Shown here: piece by piece, positions 13,601 to 21,855 of the stretch
Layout: each line of letters begins with the position of its first letter
Numbering within the stretch: the first letter of the stretch is position 1
From: Phoronis australis
Lineage: Eukaryota > Phoronida > Phoronidae
NCBI GenBank assembly: GCA_002633005.1
Contig: NMRA01000139.1
Coordinates: forward strand, 196,132 to 260,131
Reading direction: 5' to 3'
Length of the DNA stretch: 64,000 bases
Notes under the pieces: model-generated
Told to the model about the DNA's origin: nothing
What the model saw: the letters and a program-made list of their open reading frames with translations, nothing else
Databases searched by the model: none
Program-made: the position numbers and the translations under genes

Positions 13601-16600
13601 ATGGAGACGAAGCAATTAACTTAAAACCAACTTTAAGCACCCATATATACATATCTGGGTGCATATTGCTGTCATCTCTGTCCAGTGTCCGGTGTCTGCT
13701 GCTGTATCCTAAACCCCTTGCAGGATCTTCATGAAATTTAGCAAGTGTGGTAGTATGAAGCTGGCAACAGATGATGGCGATTTCCAAACAGATGCAACAT
13801 CTTTTGTGCCACCTAGTGCCAATTTTATTATTTTTTACAGATATCTGAATCTTCAGAGTTCCTTGGTTGATTTTCATTTTGCAAACGGGTTTATATTAAG
13901 GGGACATCTAGACCAATTTTATTGTTTTCAAGTCTATCACACAGGACCTTTATGAAAATTGTCAGATGTGCTCCTGATGAGAGCATGGCTGACATTAATT
14001 TTGTTACAAGATTGACTACTGTTGTGCCCACTAGTGGCATTTTTTGCGTCTACGGTCCGACTAATGATGTGTCCCCCAGTTTCAATTATAGTTTTTAACT
14101 TTGCCTCGCTATCTATGGAGTTCCTAAATGGATTTTCTTTGGCAAATAGGTTTCTGTTAAGGAGGCAGCAATGCTTTTCCATTTTGTAATATATTCGCAA
14201 CATTTTGCACCACCTAGTAGCTATTTTTTATTTTCGAGTCCTATTTTTATGTCCAACTCTCTCATGAAAATTGGCAAATGTATTCCTATTCACAAGAACA
14301 GGACTGACATTGATTTTCAGACATGCTCGACTACTTTGGTGCCCCCTAATGGCATTTTGTTGCATCTGCGGTAGCGTCTCCTCAACCCGTTGCGGGATCT
14401 TTGTGTAATTTGGCAAGTGTATTCCTAGGAACTTGATAACAGACGGACGGATCCGACTACTGCCATGCTTCCTAATGGAATTTTTTTTGTTTGCTTGTGT
14501 ATCTTTGGAGTTCCTTGATGGATTTTCATGTGATAAACCACCCCGGAAGAGAGCTGTGTTGGAGTTGTGGCGCATTTCAACACTTCACATTGGTCTCTTT
14601 TTATGTTGTAGTAACAGAACCTGAAACTCATTTTTCGGTTAGTATGAATAATGAAAAATTTTTAACATAAAGGTATATCAGAAATTTATATCGTCATTGA
14701 AACCAGTGCAGAGTTATTTTGCTTCAATACTGTGTCATTTTATGTCCATAACATAACACTCCATGTGAACACAATGCACTTAGTGTTGGAAGAAACGTGA
14801 ACCATTTCAGGCTCACATCTTGTGTACATCATTTTATAGTGATATGTAGGATATGGATTCTTACACTGATATGAATTCCCCATTACCTAGCGCCAACATG
14901 TAAGAACATTTGTGAACTTTATGTTGTCAAATAGTACGATCCAAGTTGTTGGAATTTTAGTCGGAATTCAGTATACTTGGCCTGCCCTTTGTACGTAATT
15001 ATAATGGTTTTTCTGATGGAAACCCATATTCTTGATCTTGCAGGCGACTTTCAACTGAACACTGCAGATATTCAGAACCTGGCGTTTAACTCACCTGGGA
15101 TCCTTCACAATCCCTGGGGAACACAGGGACCTCTGTCAGCCGCAGTACAGGCGGCAGGACTGAACCACCCACAGTAAGTGTCTGCCACCAGCGGTCTAAC
15201 ATCTGTGGATAACTTGTAAACTGAATGGTTGAAGTACTCGTGAACCTGTTACAAGAAACAATTTTTGATTTAAGACATTTACCGTTGCGAAATTGAGACC
15301 AGCTTCTACAGCTTGACTTGTCATAGCGTATCATATTATTTGAAATTGAGACCAGCTTCTACAGCTTGACTTGTCGTAGCGTATCATATTATTTGAAATT
15401 GAGACAAGCTTCTACCGCTTGACTTGTCATAGCGTATCATATTATTTGAAATTGAGACCAGCTTCTACAGCTTGACTTGTCATAGCGTATCATATTATTT
15501 GAAATTGAGACCAGCTTCTACAGCTTGACTTGTCATAGCGTATCATATTATTTGAAGTTGAGACCAGCTTCTACAGCTTGACTTGTCATAGCGTATCATA
15601 TTATTTACTGAGCATGGTCTTGAAGAGTAACAAACCGCCAGTTATTTGCAAGACGAAAAATCTCTTCTCATTTCATTGAGGACAAGTTGAGACAAATATT
15701 ATTGATGGTCTAAATCAAACATTTTGTATGGAACAGGGATTTTGAGCAGCTTTAAGTTTCTTACCAATAGATGTCACTCATGTTGTGTGGCTTTGGTTAG
15801 TGGGCATTACAATAGAGTATTAGCGGATCTTGCTAGGGGTATATTGTTCTGGGTCGCCACATTTGCAAATTATTTTCATCTGGGAGTATTTCCATTCAGA
15901 AATATCTCCTTCACTCCACATGCAGTGTAGAAAGGCACCACAGTTGGTTGGCTGATATTTAAAGCCATACAGATGATTGTAATAATTAGAACAACAAAAG
16001 AATGTCTTTGAAGAGATGGTTAACAGTTCACTAAGCTATGCACTGCTCACTGCCCTCGAGGGGGACAGGAGGGTTTTGTCATGGTGACAGAACCACTTCT
16101 TTCAAAGTCGACTTGTAAGATGATCAGAGTGCAAAGACTGTCAATACTGATTTTGTGATCTGCAAGTTTGTCTTAAAGTTGTGTAGGACCCTATTGACAG
16201 GCCTGCGTATTTATCCATGTATCTACAAAGCTACTGCAGATTTTAACTTGATAAAAGTAAAATATTTTCTGAAAGCAGGCATCCTGTAGAATTTGATATT
16301 TGACTTCTTACCAGCCTGACATCAATTTGGTCACGTGACTACATCATTTTAGCGAAATTTAGCAAACAAGAAATTTGCATTGATAACAAAACTATGGTAT
16401 CGATAAAATGGTCGATTTTACATAAATGTCCAAGATGAGATTTCAAAAATGCTTGTACAGTTTACTAAAATATCAATTTGTTGTAAAGACTGGGTTTGTT
16501 CATGAAAATCATAAGAATCCTATTCTTTTGGGTAACCTTGTGGTACATTTTAGAAACGATTCCTGTTAATAGTTTTGGAGAACAACGCATAAAGCACAGT

Positions 16601-17745
16601 ACGTATCTGGAAGTTTCTTGCGAATCCAGTCGGCCATTTTTGAGATACGATGTTCCGAAGTTTGTCAGATTTGGACATTTTTCTAGGGTCTCCCATAACC
16701 GAACATTTCCGACATACGTATGCTTTAATTACTAGGACTGTCTGTTCATTGAGACTCATTGATGCATTCCGTACGTGTTCGTTTAGTTGTGTGCTTGGTG
16801 AAAAGTATCTGATTGTGACCTATTAAGACATTCTTAAATTGCGTTTGCCTTAAATTGCAATGCAACTGTTGGCACGTTTGGCACATACAAAATGATGGCG
16901 CTACTTTCTCAATATTAGCCCTTAAAAGGTGTGTTGAAATATTTGATGTTTACCAGTTGTCAGCTCTTGTCATGCTTGGACTTGTCATATGGTTACCAAG
17001 CTTACTTCAATGGGAAACCTCCCATTTTCTCCGTGCTTTTCACTGCTGAAGGAAGGTACTGCGGTAAACAATGCAAATTTTTAAAAGAGCCCTACACTTT
17101 CTTCCAAGAGAACCCCTTGGGTATTTTCTAATGCAAAATCACTTCAGGAAAAGGGATGTTTCCAAAAGCGCCCTCTAGTGAATCTTTTGGAAATCACCAA
17201 TAAAGCCCCAGCGGTACTTTTTATTAAACTGCACCTCAGGGCTTGAAGTCACTTTTCACTCGGGCTTGAAGTCACCTTTCTGTGATAACTCATGAGTACA
17301 TCATCTTAAGATGCGGACATCTGTTACTAATACTTTCTTCCCTGCTTCCTGTAGTTATGCAAAATGTTTCTCATGTTCAAATGAGACAATAAAGCCAGAC
17401 CCGATGTTTGAACATTTTGCCCATCTCAGGTGTCTCTTGTTATATTTTTCACATTTCTTTTTTCTCTACAGCACACCCAATACTTCATCGAATCCCCACC
17501 AGATGGTAGCTCTGTCTGTCACCACCAGCAGCCTACACAATCAGAACGCGACGATAAAAAGCGAGCCGATCTCACCGCCACGCGACGGCTCAGTTGCGCA
17601 CCACATGCGACCACCGTCGGTACACACTGCAGGACACATATCACCCGGTCAGATATCGGTGAATAGCAGTGCATCGTCACCAGATGGCAGTGCTGATTAC
17701 GACGGTCCGGCAGCAAAACGGGCACGGGAGGGCTGGCCTTGTTGA
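4490..17745 (+). CDS. MEF2: MEF2 transcription factor, 3' part of gene (8 exons)
   Basis: Nuclear MADS-box activator of muscle and neural genes; only the region after the DNA-binding domain is in the window. Exons: 4490-4627, 5219-5396, 7457-7558, 11014-11097, 11858-12036, 13237-13330, 15044-15173, 17472-17745. All junctions are GT-AG with compatible phases (0, 1, 1, 1, 0, 1, 2), and the sum is 1179 nt, 392 codons plus stop. Family landmarks in order: ALNKKEHKDSESPDPE, which opens the exon after the MEF2 domain; RPxSTG motifs; HMQAKPSPP; NLRVMIPNSRG; LATPVVSMTTPS; IKSEPISPPRD; and the terminal KRAREGW, close to the vertebrate MEF2C end. The acidic beta-exon block of vertebrate MEF2 is absent. 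The MADS and MEF2 domain exons must lie left of position 1. The tandem exons 3 and 4 may be alternative. Identification is by family motifs recalled, not by a search. Confidence 0.96.
5219..5396 (+). CDS. MEF2: MEF2 Gln/Ser/Pro-rich activation-domain exon (phase 0-1)
   Basis: Acceptor ggttgcag, donor gtgagt. Encodes GMQNFPTAMPVSVPV, a Gln/Ser-rich stretch, then SPSSPRPSSTG. MQNFPTAMPVSVPV corresponds to the NFxMPVxVPV segment of vertebrate MEF2. The last 11 residues resemble the ends of the next two exons, so three successive exons finish in a Pro-Arg-Pro-x-Ser-Thr-Gly motif split at the same codon base. Confidence 0.93.
5397..7456. other. MEF2 intron, no recognised content
   Basis: AT-rich intron. 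No coding exon or repeat structure recognised. The block near 7140-7200 (cacaatatggcgggcaagtg) resembles the start of the dispersed repeat at 46895, 48690 and 49505. Confidence 0.6.
7457..7558 (+). CDS. MEF2: MEF2 duplicated exon, copy 1 (phase 1-1, 102 nt)
   Basis: Acceptor ctctgccag, donor gtaatg. Encodes NYEQTLRPLPENPNLLSPN then HARTSPIPQRPNSTG. Its length is a multiple of three with phase 1 at both ends, so it can be skipped without a frameshift. It is clearly homologous to the exon at 11014-11097. NPNLL followed by a Ser-Pro-rich, RPxS-ending stretch fits the vertebrate MEF2C segment at this place. Confidence 0.92.
7733..8380. mobile_element. MITE with GGGGYYTGTTTCATGAAA termini
   Basis: The left end GGGGTCTGTTTCATGAAAC and the reverse complement of the right end GGGGCTTGTTTCATGAAAAC match at about 17 of 20 positions. 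About 650 bp, no ORF of note, inside the intron between the two duplicated MEF2 exons. A related single end (attaaacaagccccagag) occurs near 43683. Family unassigned. Confidence 0.55.
8381..11013. other. MEF2 intron between duplicated exons, no recognised content
   Basis: No exon with consensus splice sites and MEF2 similarity was seen, so there is no third full copy of the duplicated exon here. No strong repeat structure noticed. Confidence 0.55.
11014..11097 (+). CDS. MEF2: MEF2 duplicated exon, copy 2 (phase 1-1, 84 nt)
   Basis: Acceptor tatccacag, donor gtatga. Encodes GYETLRPANLLSPNHART then SPIPRPNSTG. It shares YE-TLRP, NLLSPNHARTSPIP and RPNSTG with copy 1, with 6 fewer residues, and nucleotide similarity is obvious over the last 50 bases. 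Symmetric phase 1-1, so both, either or neither copy could be included in frame. Confidence 0.92.
11858..12036 (+). CDS. MEF2: MEF2 exon with HMQAK and NLRVMIP motifs (phase 1-0)
   Basis: Acceptor ctctcttag, donor gtaagt. Encodes GQMLDLSSNGYQQRASPG, then SPNRHMQAKPSPP, a Gly-rich run and RPNLRVMIPNSRGDQ. HMQAK-SPP and NLRVMIP correspond to NMQAKSPPP and DLRVLIP of vertebrate MEF2C. The exon stops before the acidic SEEEELEL-type block found in some vertebrate isoforms. Confidence 0.95.
13237..13330 (+). CDS. MEF2: MEF2 exon with LATPVVSMTTPS motif (phase 0-1)
   Basis: Acceptor ctccattcag, donor gtgagt. Encodes GLQRTANNALATPVVSMTTP followed by SNYPGLSAFPTG. LATPVVSxTTPS is a nearly invariant MEF2 transactivation-domain motif. 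Confidence 0.96.
13490..14755. repeat. Degenerate tandem block in MEF2 intron, related to 61.4-62.8 kb
   Basis: Repeated phrases occur at irregular spacing: cctagtgcca/ccactagtggc/ccccctaatggc next to A/T-rich runs, then ggatctt..tgaaatttagcaagtgt variants. The same phrases occur in reverse complement at 61451-62835. The block is flanked by direct repeats (about 13533-13602 and 14685-14752, both with ttattttg-tt-aatactgtgtca), which suggests insertion by or within a larger repeat. Confidence 0.55.
15044..15173 (+). CDS. MEF2: MEF2 exon, DIQNLAFNSPGIL region (phase 1-2)
   Basis: Acceptor gatcttgcag, donor gtaagt at 15174. Encodes DFQLNTADIQNLAFNSPG and on to LNHP, corresponding to YSLTSADLSALQGFNSPGML in vertebrate MEF2A. 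Reading past the donor gives a stop after three bases, which supports the splice. The 53-bp satellite at 15289-15606 begins 115 bp downstream. Confidence 0.93.
15289..15606. repeat. 53-bp tandem satellite, six copies
   Basis: Six near-identical head-to-tail units beginning gaaattgagaccagcttcta and ending atcatattattt. Differences are single substitutions (gtcgtagcg, acaagcttctaccgc, gaagttgag). The array sits in the MEF2 intron 115 bp after the donor at 15174. Confidence 0.92.
17472..17745 (+). CDS. MEF2: MEF2 terminal coding exon with IKSEPISPP switch motif
   Basis: Acceptor tttctctacag. The split codon CA|C gives His. Encodes SNPHQMVALSVTTSS, then IKSEPISPPRD, a Ser-rich tail with SSPDGSADYDG, and KRAREGWPC before TGA. 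IKSEPISPP matches the phosphorylation-dependent sumoylation consensus (psi-K-x-E-x-x-S-P) known in MEF2 proteins; Lys and Ser are both intact. KRAR is the likely C-terminal nuclear localisation signal. Confidence 0.96.
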
Positions 17746-19511
17746 GTTGGGTGAAGCAAAATGGTTTGAAGAGCAGTGGGGATGTGCACTAGCTCTTGGT
17801 GAATTGAATACGCTTTGATTCATATAAACAGTAAAAGACTATGAGTGTTGTATCTCACCAATGTGGCAGGAAACAGTATTTGTTAAGGCCGACACATTTG
17901 TTTCCCTTGTCTTCTGGAAAGACATTTTGGGGCGAGCTGCGACAGTTGTCATCTGGAAAGACATTTGGGAGCAGAGCTGCGTCAGTTTTCACCTGGAGAT
18001 AGATGTAGGACCCATTTACAAAGTAGTTGTTGAATAACAAAGGAAAGTTTACATGTTGGAAAAACATTGCCTATCTATAGACTTATAGAAATGCCAGGGT
18101 GTTGTTTTGCCGTTCGCGAGTTTTGCCAAATGATGTGTGGTGTGTATATACCGTAGGCCATTAGACAAAGTATGACGGGTATATTTGCTGCATGCACTGT
18201 GGTAACGAATCTGAAATTACTGGATGTGGTGTCGATGCCGCATAACAAAGTATTAGTGAAGCGCTAATTTGCGAGTAATGCGGTAGTAACAGTTTTCAAA
18301 AAAGATCCGTTTTTCCAAAATTCCAAGTAATTTTATCAATGTTGTGGTGAAAACCAAGCATGAAAATAAACAAAAAATAACGGTGAATCCTTTGAAAATC
18401 ATCCGTAAGTCTTTGTGCAAAGTTTCTATGAGAAAAGATTTCATGGACTGCTTTTGAAACTGCACCATTCCCTCATCAACTATCCAAAGATATTTGCTAA
18501 ACCTGGTCATTGTCGTGAAAACGCATAAATCTGATGTTTTAGGTAGTCAAGACAGATGCATGCTTCTAAAAGGAGGGGGTTGCGTCACGGTTCACCCTTT
18601 CAAAATTATTGATTTCACTATTCACAATGGCATTTTTTAAAAACTGACGCTTTGGAAGCTTGTGAAACTTGACCGTCACGGTCATCCGTGATTATTGAAT
18701 CGTGAACAGACTTTAATGGGAATTTCATTGATTTTTGCTGACTATAGATGGAGCTGGTTGGACCCATGCATCACATAATCTCTTGATAAGAAAGGGTCGC
18801 GGCACAATTGATATAATAATTTTCTTGCGCATAGTTGTAGGTTTTGTACACGTTTGGTCACATTTAACTCAAGTTATTTTAATTGTACACTAGGCATTAG
18901 GCAGGCAAACATTTTGCTGTTTTTGTACGGATTAAATCAGCATCTTGTTAAAATATGAAACCTTGGCAATGAAGCAAATGTATTAATTCTCCTTAATTCC
19001 ATAGCACGGCATACTGCTGTGTTTTTGCTTAATGGTACATGGTAGCTTTGGTCGATACATTTAAAAGCAACAGAAAACATAGTTGAGGGTGTTTTGACTG
19101 TGACGTTACAGCGCAGCCAGGTTTGTGTAACGGGCCAGTCACTGTGTGCCCTTTTATCCTGTGTGGGATTTCATTTATTAAGAGGAATGGAGTTATTACA
19201 AGACATGCAACCTGACTAGAAGTTAGACAGTGTATTCGAACTCTGTGTAAAAGTGGTTGTAGTCATTTTTATTCAAGGAGTTTTTGCTACGTTGTTGCTC
19301 ACTGGTGTTGAGTCGACATATTGCAGTGTACGTTGGGGCACTGCATCTTTGAGGGGGTGTGCAGGTCAAAGGTCACCGTGTAATCTTCGGCCTGTATTTG
19401 TATTTAGGTTGTGCTGCACTGCATCTTGTAAATAATTATCATTGTTAAGAAGTATTATTTAATATACAGTTTGTGTGAGTTTTTGAGTGCTGGTCTTCAC
19501 TGTTTTGTCTG

Positions 19512-19517
19512 AATAAA
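19512..19517 (+). terminator. Candidate poly(A) signal for MEF2
   Basis: AATAAA hexamer within gaataaatta, 1.77 kb after the MEF2 stop. One of two candidates; transcript data would decide. Confidence 0.35.
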
Positions 19518-20397
19518 TTATAGAATTTTATTATCATGATTATTACTAATTTTCATTTTAAGGTAAATATATTGTAATTGTTCACAGCATTGCCTGGTGC
19601 CACCTGTTGGTTGTATTGTTACATCTACATAGAAGCAGTTGATCATGTGATAAGTGATTTAAGAAAAGTATTGGTTTTGAATGCTTTTCGAAGGAAAAAT
19701 TTAATCTGGCATTTTTTACAGGCACACGATTATTCTGTCAGACACCATTTCTACATCTCACCACAGGTGGCTCTGTGATAGTGTCTGATCATACTGAGTA
19801 TGTTGACCCTATAACCTTTAACCCCAGTTGAACTGGCTCTTAACTGAAATAACCTAGTGTTAAGAATTGTGCTTGAGTTTATCATATTGGCTTTTGTTAA
19901 ATTTTTGTATTCATTAAGCAGGCTGTATCGAATTGTCCGTGGAATTTTTTTACGTGGGGTGATGAGATGGAAATCCACTAGGTGGCATTAGTGAGACAAC
20001 ACGCCCATCTGTCACATATTGATGGGCAGGGGCACAGTTGACCATTGAAAGCTGAGGGCCTTCCAAATCTATCATAAGTGAATGCTCAAAACTTTGTTTT
20101 CTGTTTACTCTGGAAATAAAATGAGAAACCTGCCTACAGTAGCGCCACCTAGTGATTCCTGAGTCTCTGAGCTAGGTTGGCTGCAAAAGTGTTTTGTGTG
20201 CAGTGTGAGGAATTAGAGTTTGTGATCCTCTCTTGATTCTCCTGTATTTAAGCATGTGCATTTGCACGTTCACTTTAGAGGCAGTCACAGCGTGCAATAT
20301 ATTGCTTTATGGGTAACAGTTTTGTGAACATTTTCTGTGGTTAGTAAAATGCCCTCCCCCATGTGTGCTTTGATGATGGTTTCTTGTTTTGTACAGA

Positions 20398-20403
20398 AAT
20401 AAA
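20398..20403 (+). terminator. Alternative candidate poly(A) signal for MEF2
   Basis: AATAAA in acagaaataaataat, about 2.65 kb after the MEF2 stop, with a T/G-containing stretch about 20 bp downstream. Confidence 0.35.
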
Positions 20404-20879
20404 TAATTTGATGTCATCAACATGTGGTCCAACTGAGTCAGTCAAACCATTTTGGTGCATTTTCATTTTTCACCGATTATCTCCCCCTGTAAATTGCCCA
20501 AATGGAACCATGCATTAAAAACATTGAAACTTTTGTAAATGTATGTCACAGGGGGACTCTGATAACCTGAACACACAAAAACCTTAATGCCACCTTAACT
20601 TCTTTACTTTATAGAATGGGGATGATTTCCTTAAAGTACGAGTTTATTTTTTACCCATGTCTCCAAAGCACAGATCGTCATATGTCCTAGTTAAGGGTGC
20701 ATTTCCACCTGTATGTCTGAAATTCGAATTGGGCATTTTACTCTTGTAAAATATTTGGTCTGTAATTTTCCTTAAGGTGATATGATTCCATTCAAGTTAT
20801 CCAAAGGAACGTGGAATTTATCAGGGACCCAGAGTTGATGGTGGCCAAGTGAACGCTATAATTGAGAATTTGCCGCTAG

Positions 20880-21000
20880 AGTTGTCGGCTCATTACGCAA
20901 GAATTCAACATCGGATGAGCATGGTTGTGCTTTTTTAACTTCAAAGTGGTTCGGTTAATCATTCAATATTGACAGCTAAACAGCAGCGAAATGCCACTTT
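20880..21000. repeat. Dispersed repeat copy (partner at 63885-63990)
   Basis: The block with gttgtcggctcatta, attcaacatcggatgag, ttttttaac, ggttaatcattcaatattga and cagcgaaatgcc is matched in the same order at 63885-63990 (gttgtctgctcataa, attcaagatcggatgaa, ttttttaac, cagcaaaatgcc). Nature unknown. Confidence 0.6.
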
Positions 21001-21084
21001 CAGTTTAAACGTCTGTGCAAGTTTTAGGATCTTCGCCCTGGAAAACAGATCTGGGTAGAGAGACGATAGAGTTCACGTCTTAAG

Positions 21085-21203
21085 GTTCATTAACGCTAGG
21101 ATCTACGCTAGGGCCTCGCTTAAATCTCATTTAAACTACATGGAAATATTTCACGTTATCTCGCGAAGTCTTGCTTGTTAGCGAGGTCCTAGCGTAACTG
21201 AAC
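21085..21203. mobile_element. Small fold-back element upstream of lectin-like gene
   Basis: The left arm gttcattaacgctaggatct and the reverse complement of the right arm gttcagttacgctaggacct match at 16 of 20 positions, and cctcgctta/ttagcgagg pair further in. It ends about 370 bp before the start codon at 21570. It could be a short MITE or a transcribed hairpin. Confidence 0.5.
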
Positions 21204-21569
21204 TCTACCATGGTTTCCATTGCGATTCCACACCGTCATGAAGAGACTGAACCGACTACATGTTCTCGATAGTGGTGCTTTACGCAGTAAATGATTGCAA
21301 TTTTTCGTGAATTTTTTTTAAAAATTTAAACTGAAGTGGTATGTTGCAGCCAGTGCAATTTTCAAACAGGAAACTGGATTTTTTAAAGTTTCTGCGACGA
21401 GTTTTTGTTCAGGACTGTACGTACCGAGTCCGAAGGCTCGTCGAGTGCCTATCAAGGCAGTTGCGATCTGTCTTGGGTATAGTACCAGATGTCGTCTTAG
21501 TAGATACTGCGCTCATGAACATAGAGGCTCCGTAAAAATTGCATCTTGCAGCAGTTGAACCGTCTAGAG

Positions 21570-21855
21570 ATGCCACACGTTGAATTCATCACCGTTTCTT
21601 TAACCCTGTTCGTCTGCTTGACAACCGCGCAGACCGCGACATCATCACCCAATGAGCTACTTCAGAAACTAGAGAAAAAGTTGTCCGACACGGAAAAAGA
21701 GCTAACCATGGAGAGGCTACTGCGACAGTCACTCGAGAATTACATGTCATCCGCCATAGATACTCTGGAAAAGGAAAAGCATGCATGTTACGATAAATTA
21801 GCGAAATTGAAGAAAAACGAAACAACGATTGGGGGACGGACGTCTTCAAGAATCC
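21570..21855 (+). CDS. Lectin-like gene exon 1: signal peptide and coiled coil
   Basis: ATG at 21570 starts MPHVEFITVSLTLFVCLTTA, a clear signal peptide. The frame is open slightly upstream but without an ATG, so this start is preferred. Then LLQKLEKKLSDTEKEL and further heptads to KLAKLKKNETT. Donor gtgagt at 21856, phase 1. Confidence 0.82.

Larger units (their letters stand above)
17746..20403 (+). other. Probable MEF2 3' untranslated region
   Basis: No ORF of coding quality and no convincing acceptor follows the TGA at 17743-17745. AATAAA hexamers at 19512-19517 and 20398-20403 are the possible ends. A short imperfect duplication (ctggaaagacattt units at about 17918 and 17951) lies near the start. 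Confidence 0.5.

Noticed and set aside
13473-14575. Several 67-134 codon frames in the MEF2 intron repeat block
   Set aside because: They lie in the repeat block, occur on both strands and repeat the same peptide pieces; no gene features.
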